Below are positions 6,861 through 15,064 of a stretch of 16,863 bases of DNA, piece after piece. The stretch covers positions 1-16,863 of the forward strand of contig NZ_JBDKXB010000042.1 in assembly GCF_041197575.1 (NCBI RefSeq). Direction: 5' to 3'. Origin of the DNA: Thioalkalicoccus limnaeus (GTDB lineage: Bacteria; Pseudomonadota; Gammaproteobacteria; Chromatiales; Chromatiaceae). Position 1 is the stretch's first letter. Each line of letters opens with the position of its first letter. Made by a program: the position numbers and the translations under genes. Below the pieces are notes generated by a model that had not been told where the DNA came from, did not search any database, and worked only from the letters and a program-made list of their open reading frames with translations.

Positions 6861-9217
6861 GCCGGGTCCTCGACACGAGCTGCGGCTGCCCGCCTGCGGG
6901 CCATCCCTGCCCACCCGAGATCCCGGCCGGCCTGGAGACGCTGGCGCTGCGCCAGCTCGCGGGCTTTCCGGAGTATCGGGCAGCCGTGCTGCGGGCCATC
7001 GGCAGACATCCCGCGCTGGCCGGCTGGCGGGCGCGGGGCGAGGGCGATCTGGGCGTGATGCTGCTCGAGGCCTGGGCCTATGTGCTCGACGTGGTGGGCT
7101 TCTACGATGCGCGGATCGCTGAGCGGGCCTACCTGCCGACCGCCCCCGATGCGGAAACGGCTGCCCGGCTCACCGCCCTGATCGGCCATCGGCCGCGGCC
7201 CGCGATGGCGGCCAAGGTGCAGCTTGCCGTCACGGTCGATGGCGCCGACCCCGTGACCCTGCCGATCGGTACGGCCTTCCGCTCGGCGCCGTTCGCCGAC
7301 CAGGCCCCGCAGGTGTTCGAGCTGACGACCGCCCACACCGCTTGGCCCGAGCGCAACCGCTTCGAGCTGGCGCCAGTGCGCGCCAAGACCTTCGACGGCA
7401 CCCTGCGCTTCGCGGCGCGCGGGTCCGCGAGCGCCAACACGGTCGTGATCGCCTGGACGAGCGCATCCGCGGCCGCCGCGGTGCGGATCCTCCGCGTGGA
7501 GCCAGACAAGGCCGCGGACGGTGAGACGCACCAGCGCGCGGTGCTCGATCTCGCGAGCGGCACGCTCGATGCCCTGATCGGCGCCGATTACGACGACTTG
7601 CAGCTCGCAGTGCTGCGCTTCTCCGCCGGCGAGACCGATATCGACGAGGGAAAGCTGGCGGCCGATGGCGTCAACCTGGACGGCTACTACCCGCAGCTTC
7701 AGGCCGGCACGGTCGCGGCGGTGGAGGTTGGGGGCGTGCTGCACGCGATCCAGCTGACCAGCGTCAGCCGGACGACCATCGTGCCGGCCTTCGATACGAC
7801 GGCCCCCGCCGGCACGCCCGAGGAAAGCGTCGAGCTCGTCGAATCGCTGCTAGAGGGTGCGCGCCCGCGGATCACGGCCACCAAGGTCACTTACACGCCC
7901 GCCGTGACGCGCAGCACCGACGACGGTTTCCGCCTGCACGCGGTGCCCTTTCGCCTACCGCCACCCTTCCGCCCGGCGGCGACCGAGATCGATCTCTCCG
8001 ACCTGCAGGGGAGCGGCGCGCTGTTCGGGCCCGTCGTGCTCGGCGAGGCCCCGACCGGCGGCTCGGTCATCGCCCGTGGGGCCATGCGCAAGGGTGCGCT
8101 GATCCCGGGCGAGATCGTCGCCGAGACCGAGGGGGTGGCACACCTGGCCCCCGGCTCGACGGCGACCACGTTCGATCCCTTGCGCACGCCGGTCGAGCTG
8201 TTCGGCAACGTCGTCGAAGCCGTGCGCGGCGAGACCGTGGGCGAGGAGATCCTCGGCTCCGGCGATGCCGGGCGGGCCTTCCAGAGCTTCGTTTTGAAGA
8301 AGAAGCCTCTCGCCTGGGTGGAGGACGCGACCCGGCCGGATGGCCGACGGCCAGAGTTGACTGTCCGGGTCGACGGCTTCGCCTGGTCGCACGTCGCGAC
8401 CTTCTTCACGGCCGGCCCGGAGGACAAGGTCTATACCCTGAGACCCGAGCCCGACGGCGGCACGCGGATTGTCTTCGGCGACGGCAAGCGCGGTGCGCGT
8501 CTGCCGAGCGGTACGCAGAACGTGCGCTGTACCTATCGCTTCGGCGCCGAGGGCACGACCCCGCCGCCCGGCTTCGTCGAGCAGATCGCCCGGCCGGTCC
8601 GCGGGCTGAAGGCGGTGCGCGGCCCGCTTGCCTGCGTTGGCGGGGCGGACGCCGAGACCGCGGACGACATCAAGGAGACGGGGCCGGCGAGTGCCCTCAC
8701 CCTCGGCCGCGCCGTCTCGCTGCTCGACTTCGAGGCCCTGGCGCGACGCTATTCGGGTGTCGTCAATGCCGCCGCCGCATGGATCTGGGACGAGCGCCGG
8801 CAGCGGGCTGCGGTCAAGCTCTGGACCATCGCCGCCGGCGCCGATGTCAGCCCGTCCCTTGCCCTCTGGCTCGCGGCCCAGGCGGCCCCCGACACCCTGA
8901 TCGTCGCAGAGCAGGCGGTGGCGGCCGACTACGACGCCCTCGCGATCACGCTCCGCTACGCCCAGGGCTGCGACCCGGCCGTGGTCCGCCCCGCAGTCGA
9001 GGCCGCGCTGTTCGACGACGAGACGGGGCTCCTCGCGCCCAGGAACCAGCGGATCGGCGGCGCGCTCTTCCGCAGCCAAGTCGTCGAGCGGATCCACCGC
9101 GTGGCGGGCGTCGACGCCATCGAATCGGTGCTGCTCGATGGCGTGCCCATGCCGGCCGGCGTGGCGGCCGGCACCGGTGGCTGGCTCGACCTCGCGGCCC
9201 TCAGCACGGTGAGCTGA
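6857..9217 (+). CDS. Baseplate J/gp6-like wedge protein 2 (paralogue of the preceding gene)
   Basis: A 786-residue protein from the coupled ATG. The N-terminus has C9, C11 and C18 in a Pro-rich leader followed by a helical stretch, like baseplate assembly proteins that begin with a Cys cluster and a 'PGL-x-x-L-x-x-R' segment. The overall plan repeats the previous gene: helical wedge core (GDLGVMLLEAWAYVLDVVGFYD, then ERAYLPTAPD), beta domain, FGDGKRGARLPSGT near 541, a J-type segment (SLLDFEALARRYSG), and the alpha/beta tail with GVDAIESVLLDG. Alignment by eye places the landmarks in the same order and nearly the same spacing, so these are paralogues with very diverged sequence. Likely role: the second gp6-like subunit of the wedge heterotrimer. 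The Ser-terminated C-terminus is 3 bases from the next ATG. Confidence 0.9.
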   Translation: MSRVLDTSCGCPPAGHPCPPEIPAGLETLALRQLAGFPEYRAAVLRAIGRHPALAGWRARGEGDLGVMLLEAWAYVLDVVGFYDARIAERAYLPTAPDAETAARLTALIGHRPRPAMAAKVQLAVTVDGADPVTLPIGTAFRSAPFADQAPQVFELTTAHTAWPERNRFELAPVRAKTFDGTLRFAARGSASANTVVIAWTSASAAAAVRILRVEPDKAADGETHQRAVLDLASGTLDALIGADYDDLQLAVLRFSAGETDIDEGKLAADGVNLDGYYPQLQAGTVAAVEVGGVLHAIQLTSVSRTTIVPAFDTTAPAGTPEESVELVESLLEGARPRITATKVTYTPAVTRSTDDGFRLHAVPFRLPPPFRPAATEIDLSDLQGSGALFGPVVLGEAPTGGSVIARGAMRKGALIPGEIVAETEGVAHLAPGSTATTFDPLRTPVELFGNVVEAVRGETVGEEILGSGDAGRAFQSFVLKKKPLAWVEDATRPDGRRPELTVRVDGFAWSHVATFFTAGPEDKVYTLRPEPDGGTRIVFGDGKRGARLPSGTQNVRCTYRFGAEGTTPPPGFVEQIARPVRGLKAVRGPLACVGGADAETADDIKETGPASALTLGRAVSLLDFEALARRYSGVVNAAAAWIWDERRQRAAVKLWTIAAGADVSPSLALWLAAQAAPDTLIVAEQAVAADYDALAITLRYAQGCDPAVVRPAVEAALFDDETGLLAPRNQRIGGALFRSQVVERIHRVAGVDAIESVLLDGVPMPAGVAAGTGGWLDLAALSTVS

Positions 9218-9220
9218 GCC

Positions 9221-11509
9221 ATGAGCGAGCCCGGAACCTTGCCCTTTACGCCCGCCGACGACGGCTTCGAGCGGCACTACACCGAGAAGATCTGGGCGCT
9301 CGTGCCCGAGGTCTACCGCGACGAGGACTTCCGCGCCGCAGTGCCCGGCCAGCTGCGCGCCTTCGTCGAGCTCTTGGCAGTCGAGGCCGCGATCGCGCGG
9401 CGCTCGGTCGACCGCCTCTGGGCCGATAGCCGGGCCGACGAGGCCGACGACTGGGCGATCGCCTATCTGGGCGCGCTGGTCGGGGCGCGGCCGGTCAGCG
9501 CGCTCAACCGGGCCGGCCAACGGGCCAATCTCGCCCGCACCATCCTCTACCGCCGCCGCCAGGGCACGGCGCCGCTCGCGGAGCGGCTGGCCGACGACAT
9601 TGCCGACTGGGACGGCGTCGCTCGCGAGGGCTTTCTGCGGCTGTTTCGGCTCTGGCACCAGCTCGACGGCGGTCCGCTGCCGGGACCCATCACCCGCAGC
9701 CCGCGCTGGGGCTACCCGGACCTCAGAAACGCCCGGATCGGCGAGATCCTGGATGGCGCCCACGACGATTTGGCGCACCGCCCCGACGTGCGCCGGCAGC
9801 GTGGCGCGGTCGGCCGCTACGGCATCGCCAAGCTCAATCTCCACCTTTTCCGCGTCTACGCCTATCCGATCGGTGGTGTCACGCCCCATCGGGTGCGAGG
9901 CGATCTCTTCACCGTCGATCCCTCCGGGCGCGACGTGCCGCTGTTCCAGGTCGGCGGGCGCGACATCGATGATTGCATCGCCGCCCGCGATTGGCAGATG
10001 CGCGCCCCCTTGACCTGCCGGCGGTTGCAGGCGGGGGCCTTCGAGCCGATCCGTGACCAGGTGCCCGCCGCCGTCGCCGACCTGCTGACGCCGATCTACG
10101 GGCGCCGGTTCGAGACCGAGGCCGAGCTGCTCGAAGCCGCCAACGCGGCGCTCGTCGAGGACGCGGCGCCGCCGACCAGTCTGACCGACGACCAGGCGGC
10201 CCAGCTGATCGCCGCCTCGCTGATCGTCGACTGTCCGCGGCGCAACCTCTTGCCAGGCGGGGACGGCGACAGCCTGTCGGTGGAGCTGCGGCTGGGCGCC
10301 GCCGCGGCCGGCCCGCTCGGACCCGAGCGGCTGTATGCGGCCAACCTCGCGGCCTGGGGCGAGACCCACGACCTCGCGGGCTGGATCGAGGCGCGGGTCG
10401 ATCCGACGCGGGGTCGCGTTCGGCTCACCACCCCGCTCGCGGCGGGCGAGACCTTGCTGGTCGAGGCCGCGTACTACGGCATCTTCCACCCGGTCGGCGC
10501 CGGCACCCACGAGCGCACCACGGGCCTCGCCGCCACCGGCTTCACCACGGTCGTGGGCGACACGCCCGATTGGACCGGCCCCCTCTCGGGTGATCTGCGG
10601 ATCCTCGATAGCCGCACGCTCCGCCCGCAGGTGCCGGCCGACGGCCTGATCGACGTCGATGCCGACCTGACCCTCGGCGCCGGCGACGACGCGCGGCCCT
10701 ATGTGGTGCTCGCGCCCTCGGCCGCGGACGAGGTGACGCTCAGGGCGACGACGGTGGACCTGACACTCGTGGTCGACGGCCTCTGGCTCGCGGTGGAGGG
10801 ACCGGGCGCGGGCGACACTGCGCTGGTGCTGGAGGGCGACTGGGCACGGGTGATCCTGCGCAACGTCACGCTCGATCCGGGCGGGGAGCGGGTGGCGGCA
10901 CCGGGCGACGCCCCCGCCGCTATCCCCGCCGTGACCCTGGCGCTCGCCGGCACTATCGGCGAGCTGATCCTCGAGTCGTGCGTCACCGGCCCCCTGGTCG
11001 AGCGGACGAGCGCGCTCCGGCCCTGTTCGACCGATGTCGTCATCCTGCGCGATTCCCTCGTGCAAAGCCGCACCGTCGACCCAGCGATCGATCTCGTCAA
11101 CGGCCGGCTGAGCGTCGACCGCACCACCGTCATGGGCGGCGTGATCGCCGACCGGCTGGATGCGAGCCATCTCTTGGTCGACGGGGTGGTCGGCATCGAG
11201 GACCGCCAGAACGGCTGCTTCCGCTTCTCCGCGGCAGCCGAGGGCAGCGTCGTCGCGTACCCCTACGAGAGCACCTTCTTCGCAGGCGGGCTGCCGCCCG
11301 CAACCTTCGTCTCGACCCGTTTCGGCGATCCCGGCTTCGGTCAACTTGCCCCGACCGCCGCGGCGGAGATCGCAACGGGCGGCGAGCAGGGCACCGAGAT
11401 CGGCGTCTTCCACCGGGCCCTCGATCCGATCGAGCGCCAGGACCTCGCCGCCAAGCTCGCCGAGTTCATGCCCATCAACGTGATCGCGCAGCAGGTCTTC
11501 GAGACCTGA
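9221..11509 (+). CDS. Tail protein I / gp7-like baseplate protein with beta-rich C-terminus (Afp12-like)
   Basis: A 762-residue protein. Residues 15-180 resemble phage tail protein I: YTEKIWALVPEVYRDED, then a run of helices with DDWAIAYLGALVGARPV (72-88) and LARTILYRRRQGTAPLAERLAD, the family's 'R-x-G-T' element. A middle block (about 200-260) holds VGRYGIAKLNLHLFRVYAYP, typical of Afp12-type proteins. The module at 390-435 (VDPTRGRVRL, then YYGIFHPVGAGTHER) resembles the 'D-P-x-x-G-R-I ... Y-x-Y-G-F' domain of large eCIS baseplate proteins. About 480-650 is repetitive beta sequence suggesting a short beta-helix. The last 100 residues (from GVVGIEDRQNGCFRFS) form the conserved C-terminal module found in this family (GDPGFGQL, then EIGVFH). 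Expected to be the outer wedge arm that connects to fibres. Confidence 0.9.
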   Translation: MSEPGTLPFTPADDGFERHYTEKIWALVPEVYRDEDFRAAVPGQLRAFVELLAVEAAIARRSVDRLWADSRADEADDWAIAYLGALVGARPVSALNRAGQRANLARTILYRRRQGTAPLAERLADDIADWDGVAREGFLRLFRLWHQLDGGPLPGPITRSPRWGYPDLRNARIGEILDGAHDDLAHRPDVRRQRGAVGRYGIAKLNLHLFRVYAYPIGGVTPHRVRGDLFTVDPSGRDVPLFQVGGRDIDDCIAARDWQMRAPLTCRRLQAGAFEPIRDQVPAAVADLLTPIYGRRFETEAELLEAANAALVEDAAPPTSLTDDQAAQLIAASLIVDCPRRNLLPGGDGDSLSVELRLGAAAAGPLGPERLYAANLAAWGETHDLAGWIEARVDPTRGRVRLTTPLAAGETLLVEAAYYGIFHPVGAGTHERTTGLAATGFTTVVGDTPDWTGPLSGDLRILDSRTLRPQVPADGLIDVDADLTLGAGDDARPYVVLAPSAADEVTLRATTVDLTLVVDGLWLAVEGPGAGDTALVLEGDWARVILRNVTLDPGGERVAAPGDAPAAIPAVTLALAGTIGELILESCVTGPLVERTSALRPCSTDVVILRDSLVQSRTVDPAIDLVNGRLSVDRTTVMGGVIADRLDASHLLVDGVVGIEDRQNGCFRFSAAAEGSVVAYPYESTFFAGGLPPATFVSTRFGDPGFGQLAPTAAAEIATGGEQGTEIGVFHRALDPIERQDLAAKLAEFMPINVIAQQVFET

Positions 11510-11520
11510 CCGCGCGGCCA

Positions 11521-11528
11521 AGGGAGAG
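11521..11528 (+). promoter_or_regulatory. Ribosome binding site for the GTG start of the beta-helix gene
   Basis: AGGGAGAG lies in the longest intergenic gap of the window (24 bases, 11510-11533) and ends 5 bases before GTG at 11534. It decides the start: the protein then begins MTADISRYALRP, the expected beginning of a DUF6519-type domain. Confidence 0.7.
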
Positions 11529-11533
11529 CACCC

Positions 11534-14500
11534 GTGACTGCCGACATCTCGCGCTACGCGCTCCGCCCGGCCCAGGGGTTCACCGGCGTCGTCCGCCAGC
11601 AGGGACGCCTGCCGCTCGATTCGGACGAGAACGAGGCCGGCGATCTCCACGCCCTGGCGCTGCGCCAGGCGGTCGCCGAGACGATCTGCGCGGCGGGCAG
11701 TCCGGACGATGGCTTTCGCATCAGCGACGCGGCGGTGGCCCTGGGCGCGCTCGACTTCGACATCGCTGCCGGTAGCTTCTACCTGCAGGGCGTGCGCGTT
11801 GCCTCGCCAGGCCTCGCCTACCAGGAGCAGCCCGACTGGCTGACCTTCCGGCTCGACGAGCCCGGTCCGACTATCCCGGGCGCTGGCACGAGCCGCCGGG
11901 ACCTCGTCTGGCTGGAGGCCTGGGAACAGGTGGTGACGGCCATCGAGGACGCAGAGCTCTACGAGCGGGCGCTGGGCGGCGCCGACACCACCGCCCGGTT
12001 GCGGGTAATCGCCCGCGTGCGCGTTCACGAGGGCGTGTCGGACGACTGCGCGCTCGCAATCGACGATCTGATCGCCACGCACTTCGCCGGCGGCAGCCTC
12101 GCCGCGGATCGGGCGGAAGTCCTCTCCGACTGCCGCCTGACCCTCGACTTCGTCGATCTCGACACCACCGACGACCTCTGCCAGCCGGAGGCGCAGGCGG
12201 GCTTTCTGGGCGCCCGCAACGAGACGTTCCGTGTCCAGATCACCATGCCCGGCCGGTTCGTCTGGGGACGGGACAACGCGGCGCCGCTCTACCGGGTGCA
12301 GGTGGCCAGCCACCCGACCGACGCCACCCGCCGCCGCCTCGTCTTCCTCACCCCGCCGCGCGACGGCTTCGGCTGGCCGCTCGCCGGCATGACGGTCGAG
12401 GTGCTGCGCTGGGGCGCGCTGCTCGATAACGGCGAGAAGGTGGCCGAGCCCACGGGTCTCCTCCTCAGGGTCGAGACGGGCTACGACCCGGCCGAGGGCT
12501 CGATCACAGTGACGGCGGAGGTCCCGCAGGCGTGGGACGACTGGTTCGCGACGGCGGCCGGGCTCGACACGCAAAGCGAGCGCGACGAAGACGATGTCCG
12601 GCGGTACTTCTTCCTCCGCCTGTGGACCGGCGGTGGTGTCGGCAGCGACCCGGACCGCCCCTTCACCGCCGGCACCGCGGTCGAGCTCGGCACGACCGGG
12701 CTCACCCTAAGCTTTTCCGACACCGGGCTGCCGGGCGATTACTGGATCGTCTCGGCGAGACCCAACACGCCGACGCTGGTCACCCCCTGGGCGCTGCTCG
12801 ACGGCGCGCCGCCGGTCGGTCCCAAGCGCCTGATCGCCCCCTTGGCACTGATCCCCTGGTCCGGGTCTGCTCCCGGCACGCCGATCGACTGCCGGCACCG
12901 TTTTCGCCCCTTGTGCCAGGTCGGCGGCTGCTGCGTCGTCACCGTCGGCGACGGACGCAACAGCTTCGGCGACGTCACCTCCATCCAGGCGGCCCTTGAC
13001 CGTCTGCCGCCAGCAGGCGGCGAGGTCTGCCTGCATCCTGGCACCTACAGCGAGCACGTGACGCTCGATGGCGTCGAGAACCTGACCATTACCGGCTGCG
13101 GCCGCTTCACCCGCTGGGAGGGCGAGCCGGGCAACAGGAACCCTCTGCTCGAGGTCCGCGGCGTCAGCGGGCTGAGGGTTCGCCGGTTGACCATGGCCGC
13201 GCCGCAGAGCGAGGCGATCTTGGCTCGGGGCCCTGAGGCAGGGGCGAAGCAGACGAGCCGGCTCGTGGTCGAGGACGTGGGCTTCAGGGTCCGCGAACGG
13301 GGCGCGATCCTCGCCGACGACGTGGCCGGAATGAGGGTGCGCCGCTGCACGCTCGACCTCGAGCCTCTGGACGTGACGCTGAGCGACGATCCGGAAGTGG
13401 GCCGCCAAGCCGCGATCTACCTGAGCGGCAGCGATCTCCTCGTCGAGGGTTGCCGGATCACGGGCGACGCGGCCATTGCCCGCCAGCGGCTCGCGGTCGG
13501 CGGGCTGCACATCGGTGGCCCGTCGGAGCGGGTGATCGTGCGCGACAACGTCATCCGGGGGGGCAACGGTCCGGGGATCACGCTCGGCAGCGTGCGGCTG
13601 CGCAAGGTCGAGGCGGAGGCGAGCGAAGAGGGCTTCCTTCTCTCGAGGATCATGGTCTACGTCAACGAGGACGGCTGCATCACCATGACAGGTACTGCAC
13701 CCGAGCCGGAGGACGCGGAGGACGACCTCGTCGCCGAATCGGCGGGCGTGCTCCAGGACGTGCGGATCATCGGCAACGACATCCTCGATACGGGCGGCAG
13801 CGGCATCACGAGCTACGTCTTCGCCGGGCTCGGGGCCGACGAGCTCGGTGATGCGATCGTCGTCGAGCAGCTCGAGATCGAGAACAACCGCATCACCGGC
13901 TGCATTCGCAACGAGATCGGCACGGTGGCGCCGATCTTGCGCCAGGTCGAGGGCTGGGGCGGCATCGCCCTTTCGGTCTGCGCCGATGGCGTGATCCGCG
14001 ACAACCTGATCGCCTGCAACGGCGAGACCGCGACCGACCCCGTGTCGGGCATCTTCGTCGCGGTCGCCGAGGACCTGCGCATCGAGCGCAACCGCATCGA
14101 GCGCAACGGCGGCTGGGCGAGCGACGAGGGTGCGCCGCTCGCGCCGGGTCGGCGGGACGGGATCACCATCGGCGTGGCGATCGGTGGTGTGTCGACCTAC
14201 GGCGCAAGCGCCGACCCCGAGCGGCCGAGCGATCGCCCGGCGCTTCTGGTTGCCGGCAACACGATCGATTCACCCGCCGGGCGCGCGCTGCGCGCGATCG
14301 CGCTTGGCCCTGTCATGGTCCAGGGCAACCGACTGACCGGGGCTGGGCGCAGCGCCCTCTTCGCCAACGTCTTCGCCTCGCTGGCCGCCTTCGGGGCGAA
14401 GGCCCCACTCAACCGTGAAGAGGTGCTGCGGCCCCGCGCCGAGATCGACCTCGGGGACTATGCCAGGCTGGAGCTCCTGGCCGATCTCCTCGGCGGCGAC

Positions 14501-15061
14501 GTCGTGAGCCTCAGCAATCTCGGCCTGATCGAGGAGCTCGCCGACCTCGCGAGGCTGTTCACTGGGCTCACGCCGAAGGATCCGGAGCCCTGGCGGGGCG
14601 GCGAGACGCTGGTCTCCAATAACCAGATCAGCCTGCGGCGGCATTCCGAGCAGTTCGGGATCACGGTGTCGGCGGTCATGCTGCTCGGCGGCGACGACGT
14701 CGCATTTGTCGACAACCAGGCGGAGATCGAGAACGACGTCGTCTTCGCCCTGACCAATGTGCTCGCCGTCGGTGCGACGCTCCGGGTCACGGGCAACCGG
14801 CTGCAGAAGCGGCTCCTGGGCGGCATTCTTTCGGCCGTCACCTTCGGCCTGCTGAACCAGACCGCCCTCAACCAGACGACCCATTGCATCTTCGCCGTGG
14901 GCTTCTGGGCAGGGCGGGTGGTGACCGGTAACCGGGCGGTGGTCTCCCTCCTTTTCCCGCAGCTCTGCCAGGCGATCGAGGGCTGGGCCGACAGGATCTC
15001 CGAGCGACTGCAGACCGGCTACGGCAAGAGTGGTGACAACGCCTCTTTCGCGGAGGACTGA
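11534..15061 (+). CDS. DUF6519-like domain plus right-handed beta-helix protein (candidate fibre/spike)
   Basis: A 1175-residue protein starting at GTG. Residues 1-110 resemble DUF6519: ISRYALRPAQGFTGVVRQQGRLPLDSDENE (key parts F-T-G-V, Q-Q-G-R, L-D-S-D-x-N-E). The region to about 440 is beta-rich with Trp, Asp and Arg clusters (LVWLEAWEQVVT near 122-133). From about 466 a parallel beta-helix begins, with GDGRNSFGDVTSIQAALDRLP like pectate-lyase/NosD starts, followed by turns carrying an Asn ladder at residues 672, 748, 785, 824, 853, 909, 932, 1030, 1061, 1088 and 1133, usually as [VI]-x-x-N-x-[IL]. Two insertions break the helix, at about 685-740 and 945-1025, the second helical. No signal peptide or transmembrane segment. 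DUF6519 proteins commonly lie next to eCIS/phage baseplate genes; a fibre, receptor-binding or surface-capping role is inferred. Enzymatic activity on polysaccharide is possible but not shown. Confidence 0.85.
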   Translation: MTADISRYALRPAQGFTGVVRQQGRLPLDSDENEAGDLHALALRQAVAETICAAGSPDDGFRISDAAVALGALDFDIAAGSFYLQGVRVASPGLAYQEQPDWLTFRLDEPGPTIPGAGTSRRDLVWLEAWEQVVTAIEDAELYERALGGADTTARLRVIARVRVHEGVSDDCALAIDDLIATHFAGGSLAADRAEVLSDCRLTLDFVDLDTTDDLCQPEAQAGFLGARNETFRVQITMPGRFVWGRDNAAPLYRVQVASHPTDATRRRLVFLTPPRDGFGWPLAGMTVEVLRWGALLDNGEKVAEPTGLLLRVETGYDPAEGSITVTAEVPQAWDDWFATAAGLDTQSERDEDDVRRYFFLRLWTGGGVGSDPDRPFTAGTAVELGTTGLTLSFSDTGLPGDYWIVSARPNTPTLVTPWALLDGAPPVGPKRLIAPLALIPWSGSAPGTPIDCRHRFRPLCQVGGCCVVTVGDGRNSFGDVTSIQAALDRLPPAGGEVCLHPGTYSEHVTLDGVENLTITGCGRFTRWEGEPGNRNPLLEVRGVSGLRVRRLTMAAPQSEAILARGPEAGAKQTSRLVVEDVGFRVRERGAILADDVAGMRVRRCTLDLEPLDVTLSDDPEVGRQAAIYLSGSDLLVEGCRITGDAAIARQRLAVGGLHIGGPSERVIVRDNVIRGGNGPGITLGSVRLRKVEAEASEEGFLLSRIMVYVNEDGCITMTGTAPEPEDAEDDLVAESAGVLQDVRIIGNDILDTGGSGITSYVFAGLGADELGDAIVVEQLEIENNRITGCIRNEIGTVAPILRQVEGWGGIALSVCADGVIRDNLIACNGETATDPVSGIFVAVAEDLRIERNRIERNGGWASDEGAPLAPGRRDGITIGVAIGGVSTYGASADPERPSDRPALLVAGNTIDSPAGRALRAIALGPVMVQGNRLTGAGRSALFANVFASLAAFGAKAPLNREEVLRPRAEIDLGDYARLELLADLLGGDVVSLSNLGLIEELADLARLFTGLTPKDPEPWRGGETLVSNNQISLRRHSEQFGITVSAVMLLGGDDVAFVDNQAEIENDVVFALTNVLAVGATLRVTGNRLQKRLLGGILSAVTFGLLNQTALNQTTHCIFAVGFWAGRVVTGNRAVVSLLFPQLCQAIEGWADRISERLQTGYGKSGDNASFAED
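15052..15056 (+). promoter_or_regulatory. Ribosome binding site for the GTG start of the PASTA gene
   Basis: GGAGG lies in the last codons of the beta-helix gene and ends 8 bases before GTG at 15065, supporting this GTG start. Confidence 0.65.
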
Positions 15062-15064
15062 GCG

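Noticed and set aside
7955..12574. A 1539-codon open frame on the minus strand
   Set aside because: It lies opposite three clearly recognisable baseplate genes. Long antisense frames are expected in GC-rich DNA with strong third-position bias, and its translation shows low-complexity Arg/Gly/Ala/Asp composition with no recognisable domain.
11534..15061. Beta-helix protein as a secreted pectate lyase
   Set aside because: No signal peptide, and a DUF6519-like N-terminus joined to the baseplate operon. The fold resemblance alone does not show lyase activity.
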